Below the pieces are notes generated by a model that saw only the letters and a list, made by a program, of their open reading frames with translations, did no database searches and was not told the origin of the DNA. Made by a program: the position numbers and the translations under genes. Positions 8,632 through 17,909 of a DNA stretch of 64,000 nt are shown here, in pieces (positions within the stretch are counted from its first letter, which is position 1; each line of letters begins with the position of its first letter). Source of the DNA: Hoeflea_A sp965228435 (GTDB taxonomy: Bacteria > Pseudomonadota > Alphaproteobacteria > Rhizobiales > Rhizobiaceae); the NCBI GenBank assembly GCA_965228435.1, contig OZ245818.1, positions 1,736,001 through 1,800,000 of the forward strand, read 5' to 3'.

Positions 8632-10173
8632 CTATTCGCCGAACCGTTCCATCGGCACCGGTTGGACTGGTGTCGGGCATTCGACCTGATCCGGCTGGTT
8701 GGGAAGGGTGATGCGGAACCGCGTTCCCGGACCCTGTTTGTCCACAAGCCCGATGCTGCCGCCATGGGCACGGATGAGCTCGTGGGCGATGGCCAGACCG
8801 AGCCCCGTGCCACCGGCGCGGGCCGAGCCATGAAAGGCCTTGAACAGGTGTTCCTTCGCCTTCTCCGGCATGCCCGGGCCGGTATCGTCGATTTCGATGG
8901 TCGCGACATTGTCAACGACGCGAGCCGACACGGTGACCCGGCGGACGACAGCCGCATCGTCGATGGCGTCGGCGTCCAGCGCCTGGATGGCATTGCGGCA
9001 GAGATTGTGGATCACTCGGAACAGCTGCTCGCTGTCGGCCTGCAGTTCCAACCCATGCGGTACGTCGATGATGAAGTCGATGGGCGCCATGTTCGACGTC
9101 TCGGCCCCTTCCGGACGGATCTCCGGATCGACGATCAACATGTCGCGGACATCGGCGACCAGTGCTTCGAACTGGATCTGCCGCCGGTGTGGCTCGGCTT
9201 CCTGGGCGCGGCCATAGGCCAGCACTTCTCGTGTATAATCGGCCGCGCGATCCACCGTGCGGATGAGCTTCGGCGCAAAGCGCTTGACCACCGGATCGTC
9301 CACCATGGCCAGGCGGTCCGACATCAGTTGGGCCGAAGCCAGGATGTTGCGCATGTCGTGGTTGATCTTGGAAACGGCCAGCCCGAGATCGGCCAGGTGC
9401 TGCTGTTCCTTCAGCGTCACCTGCAACTGCCGCTGCATCAAGGCCAGGTGGCGCTGGGCAATGCCCAATTCGTCCCCGTTGTCCCGCGGCGCGATGATGC
9501 GGTTGGGATCGCCCGGTGATTCCGAGAAAGCCTGCATGCTGGCCGTCAACCGGCGGATGGGTCGGATCATGATCGAGTTGATGGCGATGAAGACAAGCCC
9601 GGCTGTGATGAAGGAAATCAGAAGCGACAGGAAAAAGACGTTGCGGCCGTAGATCAGCATCGCCCGGTAGAGCGGCTCTTCATCCATGACGATGTCGACC
9701 ATCATGGTTTCGCCTTCGACCGGGCCGTAAACGCTGATAATGCGATCGCCACCGGAAAACAGGGTGGCAAAGGCATCACGAATAGCGACGAAGGGAGACA
9801 CCGAGGTGATGTCATACTTCATCGCGACTTCATGCGGCATGTCGGTGGAGGCGATCAACCGCGACATGCCCTCGGTGCGCAGCGCGATCGATTTTGTACC
9901 GGTCGCCATCAACGCATCGTTCTGGATCGGCTGAGGCAGCTCCATGTCCTCCCAGCCTTCGACAACAAGGCTGGCGGCGGCGGCAGTGCGCAGCCGGTCT
10001 TCCAGCCAGCGCATGCGCATGTTGGCGACCGACGGCACGAAGATGAGCACCTCGGCGATCATCACGAAAAGGATCGTCAACAAAAGCAGCTTGCCGGACA
10101 GGCTACGCCGCGGCTTTTCCCCGCCGACCAGCCGTCGCGATGACCCGTTTTTGCCGTTTTGTGCCGATTCCAT
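8632..10173 (-). CDS. membrane sensor histidine kinase (HAMP), orphan
   Basis: 513 aa. A basic cytoplasmic start leads to a first membrane helix (about 28-48), a periplasmic sensor region of about 125 residues, and a second helix (about 178-202). A HAMP-type linker (about 203-255) precedes the dimerisation helix, where KINHDMRNILAS contains the likely phospho-accepting His272. The ATPase domain shows the N box (HNLCRNAIQAL), G1 (DDTGPGMP) and G2 (GGTGLGLAI). No response regulator gene is adjacent on either side; the neighbours are the tRNA and a flavoprotein, so its partner is elsewhere. The stimulus is unknown. The start ATG has GAGGGA about 10 bases upstream. Confidence 0.9.
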   Translation of the reverse strand: MESAQNGKNGSSRRLVGGEKPRRSLSGKLLLLTILFVMIAEVLIFVPSVANMRMRWLEDRLRTAAAASLVVEGWEDMELPQPIQNDALMATGTKSIALRTEGMSRLIASTDMPHEVAMKYDITSVSPFVAIRDAFATLFSGGDRIISVYGPVEGETMMVDIVMDEEPLYRAMLIYGRNVFFLSLLISFITAGLVFIAINSIMIRPIRRLTASMQAFSESPGDPNRIIAPRDNGDELGIAQRHLALMQRQLQVTLKEQQHLADLGLAVSKINHDMRNILASAQLMSDRLAMVDDPVVKRFAPKLIRTVDRAADYTREVLAYGRAQEAEPHRRQIQFEALVADVRDMLIVDPEIRPEGAETSNMAPIDFIIDVPHGLELQADSEQLFRVIHNLCRNAIQALDADAIDDAAVVRRVTVSARVVDNVATIEIDDTGPGMPEKAKEHLFKAFHGSARAGGTGLGLAIAHELIRAHGGSIGLVDKQGPGTRFRITLPNQPDQVECPTPVQPVPMERFGE

Positions 10174-10374
10174 TCGCTTCCAATCCCTCGCGGGACAGTC
10201 TCCCTCAGCCCTCTATACCAAAGAATCCATCAAATGAATCATAGCATGTTTCACAGATGCTTAATCGTCACGGCAGGTTACATGGGCGAGCCTTTGCCGC
10301 CACCCTCCATGTAACCCTTGAGGCAGTCATATTGTGCGCTGCCGCAGCAAGTAAAGGCCGACAGTTAGACCGCC

Positions 10375-11805
10375 TCAGCCAAAGCGGCGCAGGAAGGTCA
10401 GAAGCTTTTGGACGAATGGCTTGCGGGTCATTGGCGCGTAGTAGGTGATGGCCGCCCGTTTGCCGATCTCGCCCATGGTCGGGTAGGCCGGCACGAAGCC
10501 GCGAACATCCGACAGTTTCATTTTGTTGGCGACCGCCAATGCCCACATGTTGATCATCTCGCCAGCGCCGGCGCCGGCGATTGAAACGCCCAGGATCCGG
10601 CCTTTCTTGTCGGTGATCATCTTGATCAGACCGTCGGTCTTGCGTTCCGCCTGAGCCCTGTCGTTTTCCGCATAGGGCCAGCGCAGGACGTGGATCTGTC
10701 CGGACCGTTTGCGCGCAGCCTCTTCGTTGAGACCAACATGGGCGAGCTCCGGATCGGTGAAGGTGACCCAGGGAATGATGTCGCGGTTTTCCTTGGCGGG
10801 CAGTCGAAACAGGATTTGCTGGATGACCAGACCGGCATGATATCCGGCCACGTGAGTGAACTGCAGACCGCCGGCGACGTCGCCGATGGCATAGACCTTG
10901 CGGTTGGAGCTGCGCAGATTGGCGCCAACCTTGATGCCCGAACGGTCAAAATCGATGCCGGCTTCTTCCAGCCCAAGGCCTTCGACATTGGCCTTGCGGC
11001 CGGTCGCCACCAGGATGTCGGTGCCGTCAATGGCGACGTCCTCGCCGGCTTCACTCTTGACGGTCACCCGCACTCCAGTCTTGCCGCGCTTTGCCACTTC
11101 CGTCACGGTGGTGCCTTCGAGGATTTCGATGCCCTCGCCACGCAGCTTCTCCAGCACGATGGCGGCCAGTTCCGGATCGTCCTTGCCCAGTGCCTTGAGC
11201 CCTTCCACGACGGTCACTTCCGACCCGAGGCGACGGTGCGCCTGCGCCATTTCCATGCCGATCGGGCCACCGCCGATCACAATCAGATGGCGGGTCTTGC
11301 GATTGCGGTCGAACAGGGTTTCGTTGGTCAGGTAGTCGACGGTCTCGATACCGTGAATCGGCGGTACGAAGGCCGACGACCCGGTGGCGACGACAAAGCG
11401 TCGAGCCTTGATCTCGATATCTCCGGCCACGACCGTGTCGCGATCAGTGAATTTGGCGCTGTCCTGAATCACCCGCACCCCAAGCGCCGTGAACCGCTCG
11501 ACGGAGTCGTTCGGCGCGATGGCGCCGATCACCGAATGGATGTGGCTGTGGACCTTGCGAAAGTCGACCTTCACTTCGCCGGCCGACACACCGAAGTCGG
11601 GCGCTTCCTCGATGGCGTGGGCATGTTTTCCGGCCGCGATGATCGCCTTGGACGGGACACAGCCATAGTTCAGGCAGTCGCCGCCCATCTTGCCTTTTTC
11701 GATCAACACGACCTCGACCCCGAAGGAGGCGGCGGCGGCGGCCACCGTCAGGCCACCCGAGCCGCCACCGATGACACAAATATCGGGGCGCAGCGTTTCG
11801 CTCAT
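10375..11805 (-). CDS. FAD-dependent pyridine nucleotide-disulfide oxidoreductase (MerA/Lpd-like)
   Basis: 476 aa flavoenzyme of the dihydrolipoamide dehydrogenase/mercuric reductase family. It has the FAD-binding GGGSGGLTVAAAAASFG near residue 13, the redox disulfide GGDCLNYGCVPSKA, the NAD(P)-binding 'VIGGGPIGMEMAQAHRRLG', the second FAD motif VYAIGDVAGG, and a dimerisation domain with 'YPTMGEI'. It lacks the N-terminal HMA metal-binding domain and the C-terminal vicinal Cys pair of true MerA, so it is not a mercury reductase; the substrate is open. It lies 69 bp downstream of the TVP38-type membrane gene on the same strand, a pairing often seen in proteobacteria. AAAGGG precedes the ATG. 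Confidence 0.88.
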   Translation of the reverse strand: MSETLRPDICVIGGGSGGLTVAAAAASFGVEVVLIEKGKMGGDCLNYGCVPSKAIIAAGKHAHAIEEAPDFGVSAGEVKVDFRKVHSHIHSVIGAIAPNDSVERFTALGVRVIQDSAKFTDRDTVVAGDIEIKARRFVVATGSSAFVPPIHGIETVDYLTNETLFDRNRKTRHLIVIGGGPIGMEMAQAHRRLGSEVTVVEGLKALGKDDPELAAIVLEKLRGEGIEILEGTTVTEVAKRGKTGVRVTVKSEAGEDVAIDGTDILVATGRKANVEGLGLEEAGIDFDRSGIKVGANLRSSNRKVYAIGDVAGGLQFTHVAGYHAGLVIQQILFRLPAKENRDIIPWVTFTDPELAHVGLNEEAARKRSGQIHVLRWPYAENDRAQAERKTDGLIKMITDKKGRILGVSIAGAGAGEMINMWALAVANKMKLSDVRGFVPAYPTMGEIGKRAAITYYAPMTRKPFVQKLLTFLRRFG

Positions 11806-11874
11806 GGCGAGACCCTTTCAGCTAGTGAGGTGTGGAATATCGCTGGGAGAGAGATACCAAAACTGGAATTCTAT

Positions 11875-12693
11875 TCAACCGCCCAGCCCGCGTCCGCCGC
11901 GCAGCTTGCGGATGACGAAGGGAATTGCCGCCACGACCGCCAACGCGATGAAGGCGATGGTGATCTCCGTCGTAACGAGGTCGGAGGCACCGACTTCGAC
12001 GCCGGCCGCCCGCGCCGACAAAATCACACTGTCGAGGCCCTGGCCAAGATAGGCGTAGGCAAATGTCCCCGGAAGAATGCCGATGAACGTTGCGACGACG
12101 TAGGTACGAACGGGCACATTGAACAAAGCCGGAGCGATATTGATCACGAAGAACGGGAAGATCGGCGCAAGGCGCAAGACAAGCAGGAAGCTGAATGCGT
12201 TGTCCCGGAAGCCCTCCGCCAGCTTGTTGACGCCTGGCCCCGCCTTTTTCTTGAGGAAGTCTCCGAAAGCCGTGCGTGTCGCCAGATAGATGATTGTCGC
12301 CCCGACGGTTGCTCCAATGGCGGTCAGAACGCCGCCAAAAAACCAACCGAAGAGAAACCCGCCGAATATCGTCAACAAAGACGCTGCCGGGAATGAAAAG
12401 GCCACTGCCAGCGTATAGACGACAACAAACAGGATAGAGGCCAACAGGAAACTCTCTTCCACCTGGGCCTTCAGGGCGTCGCGGTGCTCCACCAGCGATT
12501 CAAAGGACAGAATATCCACCAGTCCGAACCAGTAGGCAGCCGCCAGGCCCGCAACCACCACCAGGATCGGAGCAAAGCGTTTCAGTTTGCCGGAGGAGGA
12601 TGATTCAACCTGTTCGGGAACCCGGTCGCCGCGGCTGTCGCCGTTCATTGCCATTTCCGTCCCCGCGTCGGCCGTTTCGATTTCAATGCTCAT
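11875..12693 (-). CDS. TVP38/TMEM64 (DedA-superfamily, VTT) membrane protein
   Basis: 272 aa inner-membrane protein. After a 35-residue acidic cytoplasmic tail, hydrophobic helices follow. The signature of the SNARE-associated/VTT domain is visible: 'FSFPAASLLTIFGGFLFGWFFG' in part, then FLLVLRLAPIFPFFVINIA, the (F)xxxRxxPxxPxxxxN motif of the family. DedA/VTT proteins are linked to lipid scrambling or flippase activity in membranes; the exact role here is unknown. It precedes the flavoprotein gene and probably shares a transcript with it. GAGGAG lies 7 bases before the ATG. Confidence 0.87.
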   Translation of the reverse strand: MSIEIETADAGTEMAMNGDSRGDRVPEQVESSSSGKLKRFAPILVVVAGLAAAYWFGLVDILSFESLVEHRDALKAQVEESFLLASILFVVVYTLAVAFSFPAASLLTIFGGFLFGWFFGGVLTAIGATVGATIIYLATRTAFGDFLKKKAGPGVNKLAEGFRDNAFSFLLVLRLAPIFPFFVINIAPALFNVPVRTYVVATFIGILPGTFAYAYLGQGLDSVILSARAAGVEVGASDLVTTEITIAFIALAVVAAIPFVIRKLRGGRGLGG

Positions 12694-12873
12694 CCCTATA
12701 CTCCTCGCAGGCCCTTCCGGTCATCCTCGAATAACCATCGTTGGTTCAGTTACAACGAACCTAAGAACTGCGCAGGAGCACCGCCAATGACATTCGCGCC
12801 GTTTTGCCCAAGTGTGCGTGATCGGCAGCAGCGCGCCGCTCACGCTCATGTGATGTGATGGCCCAGGCAGTCG

Positions 12874-13698
12874 TCAGCCGATGTCATTGAGGCTCCAATC
12901 ATAAACGAACCGGCCCACGGATGCAGCCTTGATCGCCGCTGAGTGATCCGGTTCGGCAAATTGCCTCCAATGGGACTTCAACTTTCGGCGGCCACCGAAA
13001 TCAGCGGCATACCAGGAATAGATCTTCGACGATGTGATGCGTCCCTTGCCGACCGACACACCGCGCCGGTGATTGACATAGTCGCGGGCATTTGCCCTCA
13101 ACAGATCGTCGACGTTGCGGCCGGTAAAGGCGACGGTCGCCAGGTTGGGACAGGAGTAGGACGCGCAATTGAGCCCGTAATGGGACATCGGATCGTTGAA
13201 CAGCGGCCGCACGACCGCGTGCTCCACATCGTCAAGTGACAATGAAACGCCCTCAACGCTCATCAGTTTCTTCGACCACGGCCCCGAGCCGAAAAGGCCT
13301 CCACCGCCGAGATTGATTTTCTTGATCGACGTGACGGGATAGCGGTCGAGCACAACATCGAGCGTCTTGGCGTTGTAGAGGTTGATCCAGTAGGCATGAG
13401 CCTCAGCGACAGAGAAGGTTGTCGGGCGGGCTGCCTCCAGCCCCGCGACATACGACTTCAGCGCCGCCCGTCCGGAGGCTTTGAAACTGCGATAATCGAC
13501 GCGGTTGTAGCCTTCGGCGTCCGGTCTGACATGGGCCGCCAAAAGAGAATTGAATGCGGAATGATCCATGCCGCCTGAGCCACGCGGCGCCAACTGCCTA
13601 AGCGGCGAAGCCGCGACCACGGGCCGCATGCCGATCAGCAGTATCGTTGCCGTTGCACTCATTCCGGTCAACATCCTACGGCGATCAAGTTGGGTCAT
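12874..13698 (-). CDS. exported DUF547 protein
   Basis: 274 aa, with a twin-arginine-like or Sec signal (DRRRMLTGMSATATILLIG...VVAAS). The DUF547 domain covers most of the mature protein: 'AYWINLYNAKTLDVVLDRYPV', 'GPWSKKL', 'SLDDVEHAVVRP', 'HYGLNCASYSCPNL', 'DYVNHRRG', 'IYSWYAADFGG' (listed in pieces). The conserved Cys pair of the 'LNCASYSCP' motif and His suggest a thiol-protease-like or transglutaminase-like fold, but no activity is established. The ATG at 13698 was chosen because AGGAG lies 6 bases upstream; a longer frame starts at 13737. Confidence 0.83.
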   Translation of the reverse strand: MTQLDRRRMLTGMSATATILLIGMRPVVAASPLRQLAPRGSGGMDHSAFNSLLAAHVRPDAEGYNRVDYRSFKASGRAALKSYVAGLEAARPTTFSVAEAHAYWINLYNAKTLDVVLDRYPVTSIKKINLGGGGLFGSGPWSKKLMSVEGVSLSLDDVEHAVVRPLFNDPMSHYGLNCASYSCPNLATVAFTGRNVDDLLRANARDYVNHRRGVSVGKGRITSSKIYSWYAADFGGRRKLKSHWRQFAEPDHSAAIKAASVGRFVYDWSLNDIG

Positions 13699-13884
13699 CA
13701 AATGCTCCTGCGATGAATACGTGCTTCGATTTGCCAAACAATTGCGCGCCGGCGATTACCAGACAATGACCGCAGCCCCGATCTCACCGCCATGTGATTC
13801 AAGGTGATCCGATACCCCTCACAAGAGCTTGCAACGCCTTCAGTCTCGGTCGACCGCGACGGCGCCGTTTGACCGTGCCGAGAA

Positions 13885-13914
13885 TTGACTTTCTGGAGGC
13901 TTTGCGCCTATAAG
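13885..13914 (+). promoter_or_regulatory. sigma-70-type promoter for rpmH-rnpA
   Basis: TTGACT (13885-13890), an 18-bp spacer and TATAAG (13909-13914) form a good vegetative promoter about 125 bp upstream of rpmH, on the only side with an adjacent plus-strand gene. Called from motif and position only. Confidence 0.55.
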
Positions 13915-14040
13915 CCGCGCACGTTCGGGTTCGCATGTCCGGCGCATATTGAATTGTGCCAGCGCCACCCGGTCGGCAATCGCAACGCAACTGTTTTTCA
14001 GACAGTCCGAAGAAGGGCCGCACACCGCGGTATTAAATAA

Positions 14041-14178
14041 ATGACAAAGCGTACCTTTCAACCGTCCAAACTCGTGCGCAAGCGCCGCCACGGCTTCAGA
14101 GCACGCCTCGCAACCAAAGGCGGCCGCAAGGTTCTGGCCAATCGCCGAGCGCGCGGACGCAAGCGTCTCTCCGCCTGA
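14041..14178 (+). CDS. rpmH: 50S ribosomal protein L34
   Basis: 45-residue, strongly basic protein with the full L34 sequence pattern: KRTFQPSKLVRKRRHGFRAR, 'TKGGRKVLANRRARGRKRLSA'. One residue (Thr2) longer than the common form. It is followed at 28 bp by rnpA, the universally conserved order. Confidence 0.98.
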   Translation: MTKRTFQPSKLVRKRRHGFRARLATKGGRKVLANRRARGRKRLSA

Positions 14179-14206
14179 GCCACCAACCACGGTTAGCGAA
14201 GGGCTC

Positions 14207-14581
14207 ATGCCGCAAAGGTCGACGATACAGACCGGACGACTGACCCGGCGATCGGAATTTCTCGCAACCCGCAAGGGCGAGCGTCGGCGGGGGCCCTATT
14301 TCGTCCTCGAGGTATTGGATAGAAACGCGCCGGACGAACCAGCGCGCATCGGCTACACCGTCAGCAAACGACAAGGCAATGCCGTCGAACGCAATCGCAT
14401 TCGGCGGCGCCTGAAAGAGGCAGTGAAGCACACCGCCGGGTTTGCGATGCAGCCGGGCCATGACTATGTGGTAGTGGCGCGGCGTGACGCCCTTGGGGCA
14501 CCGTTCAGCACACTCGCCCAAACACTTGCCCGCCGGATTGCCCAGCGGCCGGCCGGAAATCGGCGCGACAACAGGAACTGA
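14207..14581 (+). CDS. rnpA: ribonuclease P protein component
   Basis: 124 aa, basic. It binds the RNase P RNA and helps 5' maturation of tRNA precursors. The RNR signature is present as 'GNAVERNRIRRRLKEAV', preceded by 'RIGYTVSKRQ', with 'GHDYVVVARRDAL' downstream. It sits between rpmH and yidC, with only 2 bp to the yidC start. Confidence 0.97.
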   Translation: MPQRSTIQTGRLTRRSEFLATRKGERRRGPYFVLEVLDRNAPDEPARIGYTVSKRQGNAVERNRIRRRLKEAVKHTAGFAMQPGHDYVVVARRDALGAPFSTLAQTLARRIAQRPAGNRRDNRN

Positions 14582-14583
14582 CG

Positions 14584-16425
14584 ATGGAACAGAACCGCAA
14601 TTACATCGTGGCCATAGCCCTCTCGGTCCTGGTCCTGATTGCGTGGCAGTTTTTTTACCTCAGCCCGAAAATCGAACAGGAGCGGGCCGCACAGGAGGCA
14701 CTGCAAGCTCAGCAGGCCGAACAGCAGACCCCGCAAGCGGGCAGCCAATCGGCGCCCGCAGCCGGCGGCGGACAGTTGCCACAGGCTGCGGCTGGCGGCA
14801 CCACTCCGGCCCTGCCCGGCTCCGCCGCCGATGCCCAAAGCAGTGTCAGCCGCGACGCCGCGGTCGCGCAGGAAAAGCGCATCGCCATCGACACGCCAGC
14901 GCTTTCCGGATCGATCAACCTGACCGGCGCACGCTTCGACGACCTGAAGCTGAAGAACTACCACCTGACGGTCGACCCCACGAGCCCGATCATCGAACTT
15001 CTGTCTCCGGCCGATATGCAGCAGGGCTACTTTGCCGAATTCGGGTTTGCCGGAAATGATATCAGTGGCGCCGTGCCCGGCCCCGACACCGCGTGGTCGG
15101 TCGAAGGCGAACCGACGCTGACACCGACATCTCCGGTAACGCTGACCTGGGCCAACGAAAAGGGCATCAGCTTTCAGCGCACGATCAGTGTCGATGAGAA
15201 CTACATGTTCGAGATCGCCGACGCAGTGACAAACGGTTCAGACGCCGCCGTCTCGGTGTCGCCCTATGGGCGAATCAGCCGCCTTTACCGGCCGGAAACG
15301 ACCGGCTTCTTCGTTCTGCACGAAGGGCTCCTCGGCGTTATTGGTGAGGACGGCCTGAGCGAAGTCGATTATGGCGATGTGGAGGACGATCGGACGATCA
15401 CACCTCCGAAAGCGGACAAGGGCTGGCTCGGCATCACCGACAAGTACTGGGCGACGGCGCTGATTCCGGCACAGGGACAATCGTTCCAGTCACGCTTCTC
15501 TTATTTTGACAGCGGCCGGCCGAATTACCAGACGGACTACATCAGCGACGCGATCACGATCGCTCCGGGCCAGACGCAGTCGACGGAGAGCCACCTGTTC
15601 GCCGGCGCCAAGGAAGTGCCGATTATCGATGACTACGAAGTGACCTATTCGATCGAGCAGTTCGACCTGATGATCGACTGGGGATGGTTCTATTTCATCA
15701 CCAAGCCGATGTTTTACGCGCTCGATTTCTTCTTCCGCCTGGTCGGCAATTTCGGCGTCGCCATCCTGCTGACCACCGTGGTTCTGAAGCTGTTCTTCTT
15801 CCCGCTTGCCAACAAATCCTACGTCTCCATGGCCAACATGAAAAAGGTCCAGCCGAAGATGGAGGAAATCAAGGCCAAGCATGGCGATGACCGCCAGGCC
15901 ATGCAGCAGGCGATGATGAAGCTCTACAAGGAGGAGAAGATCAACCCGGTTGCCGGGTGTTGGCCGGTGCTGCTGCAGATTCCGGTGTTCTTTGCCCTCT
16001 ACAAGGTCCTGTTCGTCACCATCGAGATGCGGCACGCGCCGTTTTTTGGCTGGATCCAGGACCTTTCGGCGCCGGATCCGACGAGCATTCTCAACCTGTT
16101 CGGGCTGCTGCCCTATACGGCACCGGATATCCCCTATCTGGGAATCGGCATCTGGCCGCTTCTGATGGGAATCACGATGTTCATGCAGATGCGCATGAAC
16201 CCGACGCCTCCCGACCCGACCCAGGCGATGATCTTCAACTGGATGCCGGTCATCTTCACCTTTATGCTGGCGACCTTCCCGGCCGGTCTGGTAATCTACT
16301 GGGCGTGGAACAACTCTCTGTCGATCCTGCAGCAGGCGGTGATCATGAAACGGCAGGGCGTCAAGATCGAGCTGTGGGACAACCTGCGGGGAATGTTCAA
16401 GAAGAAACCCAAGGCGGCCGAGTAG
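14584..16425 (+). CDS. yidC: membrane protein insertase YidC
   Basis: 613 aa. Inserts and folds inner-membrane proteins, alone or with SecYEG. An N-terminal membrane anchor (residues about 5-22) is followed by a Gln/Ala/Gly-rich linker (about 35-85), the periplasmic P1 beta domain (about 90-350), and the conserved five-helix insertase core (about 365-595) with 'FGVAILLTTVVLKLFFFPLANKSY', 'MKKVQPKMEEIKAKHGDDRQ', 'KINPVAGCWPVLLQIPVFFALYKVL' in pieces, and a basic C-terminal tail. The Gram-negative long form. yidD is not between rnpA and yidC here. A 7-bp GC-rich inverted repeat spans the stop codon. Confidence 0.97.
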   Translation: MEQNRNYIVAIALSVLVLIAWQFFYLSPKIEQERAAQEALQAQQAEQQTPQAGSQSAPAAGGGQLPQAAAGGTTPALPGSAADAQSSVSRDAAVAQEKRIAIDTPALSGSINLTGARFDDLKLKNYHLTVDPTSPIIELLSPADMQQGYFAEFGFAGNDISGAVPGPDTAWSVEGEPTLTPTSPVTLTWANEKGISFQRTISVDENYMFEIADAVTNGSDAAVSVSPYGRISRLYRPETTGFFVLHEGLLGVIGEDGLSEVDYGDVEDDRTITPPKADKGWLGITDKYWATALIPAQGQSFQSRFSYFDSGRPNYQTDYISDAITIAPGQTQSTESHLFAGAKEVPIIDDYEVTYSIEQFDLMIDWGWFYFITKPMFYALDFFFRLVGNFGVAILLTTVVLKLFFFPLANKSYVSMANMKKVQPKMEEIKAKHGDDRQAMQQAMMKLYKEEKINPVAGCWPVLLQIPVFFALYKVLFVTIEMRHAPFFGWIQDLSAPDPTSILNLFGLLPYTAPDIPYLGIGIWPLLMGITMFMQMRMNPTPPDPTQAMIFNWMPVIFTFMLATFPAGLVIYWAWNNSLSILQQAVIMKRQGVKIELWDNLRGMFKKKPKAAE

Positions 16426-16439
16426 CGGCCGCCGCACAT

Positions 16440-17078
16440 ATGTCCGACGACACGACTCTTTTCGCCCGGCCCTGGGTCTTCATCCGCGGTGTTCCGGCCA
16501 TGCGCTTCCTGCCGCCCGAGGGGCCGCCGGAGATTGCCTTTGCCGGTCGTTCGAATGTCGGCAAGTCGTCGCTGATCAACGCGCTGCTTAGGCAGAAAGG
16601 CCTGGCCCGTACGTCCAACACGCCGGGCCGCACCCAGGAACTCAATTATTTCGTGCCGGACGGGTATTCCGGTTCCGCCGGCGACCTCCCGCCGGTCGCC
16701 GTGGTCGACATGCCGGGCTACGGTTTTGCCAAGGCGCCGAAGTCTCAGGTGGACCAGTGGACGCGGCTGATCTTCGATTACCTGCGCGGCCGCGCCACCC
16801 TCAAGCGCGTCTATGTCCTGATCGACGCCCGCCATGGCATCAAGACAAATGACGAGGAGGTCCTGGTAATGCTCGACCAGGCCGCCGTCTCCTACCAGAT
16901 CGTGCTGACCAAGATCGACAAGATCAAAGCGGCTGGTGTGGCGTCCCTGATTGCGCGCACGGAGGAGCGGATTATAAAACGGCCTGCGGCCTTTCCCGGC
17001 GTGCTGGCAACGTCATCCGAAAAGGGTACCGGGCTTGATGATTTGCGCGCCGCAATCGTCACAGCCATTGAAGGTTGA
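16440..17078 (+). CDS. engB: ribosome biogenesis GTPase YihA/YsxC (EngB)
   Basis: 212 aa. GTPase needed for late assembly of the 50S subunit. G1 is AGRSNVGKSSLIN, G2 'TPGRTQELNYF', G3 DMPGYGFA, G4 TKIDK, and the G5 position reads TSSEKGTGLDDL. The ATG lies 14 bp after the yidC stop; translation of the upstream part of the frame is antisense-free but belongs to yidC in another frame, so the gene starts here. Confidence 0.96.
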   Translation: MSDDTTLFARPWVFIRGVPAMRFLPPEGPPEIAFAGRSNVGKSSLINALLRQKGLARTSNTPGRTQELNYFVPDGYSGSAGDLPPVAVVDMPGYGFAKAPKSQVDQWTRLIFDYLRGRATLKRVYVLIDARHGIKTNDEEVLVMLDQAAVSYQIVLTKIDKIKAAGVASLIARTEERIIKRPAAFPGVLATSSEKGTGLDDLRAAIVTAIEG

Positions 17079-17134
17079 ATTTCCACCAATTGTGCTATCA
17101 TCCGCGGATTGAATAGACGGCCAGGGCGCACAGC

Positions 17135-17872
17135 GTGAGTGAACAGGACAAGCACGAGCCGCAACAGGTAGCGATGGCATGGGCTGTCCATGCCTTTACC
17201 GCCTCGGGCATCGTTCTCGGCTTCCTGGCTCTTGTCGCCATTTTGAACAACGACAAGACCGCCGCCTTCATGTGGCTCGGCCTGGCGCTGTTCGTCGATG
17301 GCATCGACGGCACTCTCGCACGCAAGGTCAAGGTTCAGGAGGTCACGCCGCAGCTCGACGGCACGACCCTCGACAACGTCATCGATTACTTCAACTACGT
17401 CGCGGTGCCCGCGATGATGGTCTACTGGTTCGGGCTCGTGCCGGACGGCTGGGCCACGGTAACGGCGGCAACCATCATGGCGGTGTCTTGCTACACCTTC
17501 GCCAACACGGCGATGAAGACGTCGGACTATTACTTTTCCGGCTTTCCAGCGCTGTGGAACGTGCCGGTTCTCTACTTCCACATCCTGCAGACCGATCCGT
17601 GGACAAATCTGATCGTGCTGGCGATCTGCGGCGTGCTGACCTTCATCCCGGTGAAATTCGTCCACCCCTTCCGGGTTCTCGACTGGCGGAGCTGGACGAT
17701 CCCGATGACGGTCCTTTGGGCCGCCACGACACTCCGGCTTGTTCTTATCTCGCCCGAAACCGCCGATGCCCAAAAGACATCGCCAGTTTTCTTCTGGCTT
17801 TGGATCGTGGCGACGATCTATTTCGCCGCGCTGTCGCTATGGCGGACGTTCCGGCCAGAGCCGAGCAAATAA
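17135..17872 (+). CDS. pcs: phosphatidylcholine synthase (CDP-alcohol phosphotransferase)
   Basis: 245 aa inner-membrane enzyme that condenses CDP-diacylglycerol with choline to form phosphatidylcholine, a pathway typical of rhizobia, Brucella and relatives. The CDP-alcohol phosphotransferase motif is present as DGTLARKVKVQEVTPQLDG followed by TTLDNVIDY (DGx2ARx..Gx3Dx3D), with about eight hydrophobic helices around it. Start is GTG at 17135. It is 56 bp downstream of engB and followed by a strong hairpin. Confidence 0.92.
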   Translation: MSEQDKHEPQQVAMAWAVHAFTASGIVLGFLALVAILNNDKTAAFMWLGLALFVDGIDGTLARKVKVQEVTPQLDGTTLDNVIDYFNYVAVPAMMVYWFGLVPDGWATVTAATIMAVSCYTFANTAMKTSDYYFSGFPALWNVPVLYFHILQTDPWTNLIVLAICGVLTFIPVKFVHPFRVLDWRSWTIPMTVLWAATTLRLVLISPETADAQKTSPVFFWLWIVATIYFAALSLWRTFRPEPSK

Positions 17873-17874
17873 GG

Positions 17875-17909
17875 CTTATCGCCCTTTGCCTAGATCAAAG
17901 GGCGATAAG
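17875..17909 (+). terminator. perfect 14-bp hairpin after pcs
   Basis: CTTATCGCCCTTTG (17875-17888) pairs perfectly with CAAAGGGCGATAAG (17896-17909) across a 7-base loop, 2 bp after the pcs stop codon. No T-tract follows. The right arm and loop are also part of the left end of the 273-bp inverted-repeat element, so the hairpin may belong to that element and serve pcs as a terminator secondarily. Confidence 0.6.

Noticed and set aside
8164..9519. 451-codon plus-strand frame over the transposase remnant, the tRNA and the histidine kinase
   Set aside because: Only the first part (8236-8320) resembles a protein (transposase end). The rest is antisense to the tRNA and the histidine kinase.
10690..12396. 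568-codon plus-strand frame
   Set aside because: Antisense to the flavoprotein and membrane-protein genes, whose domains are certain.
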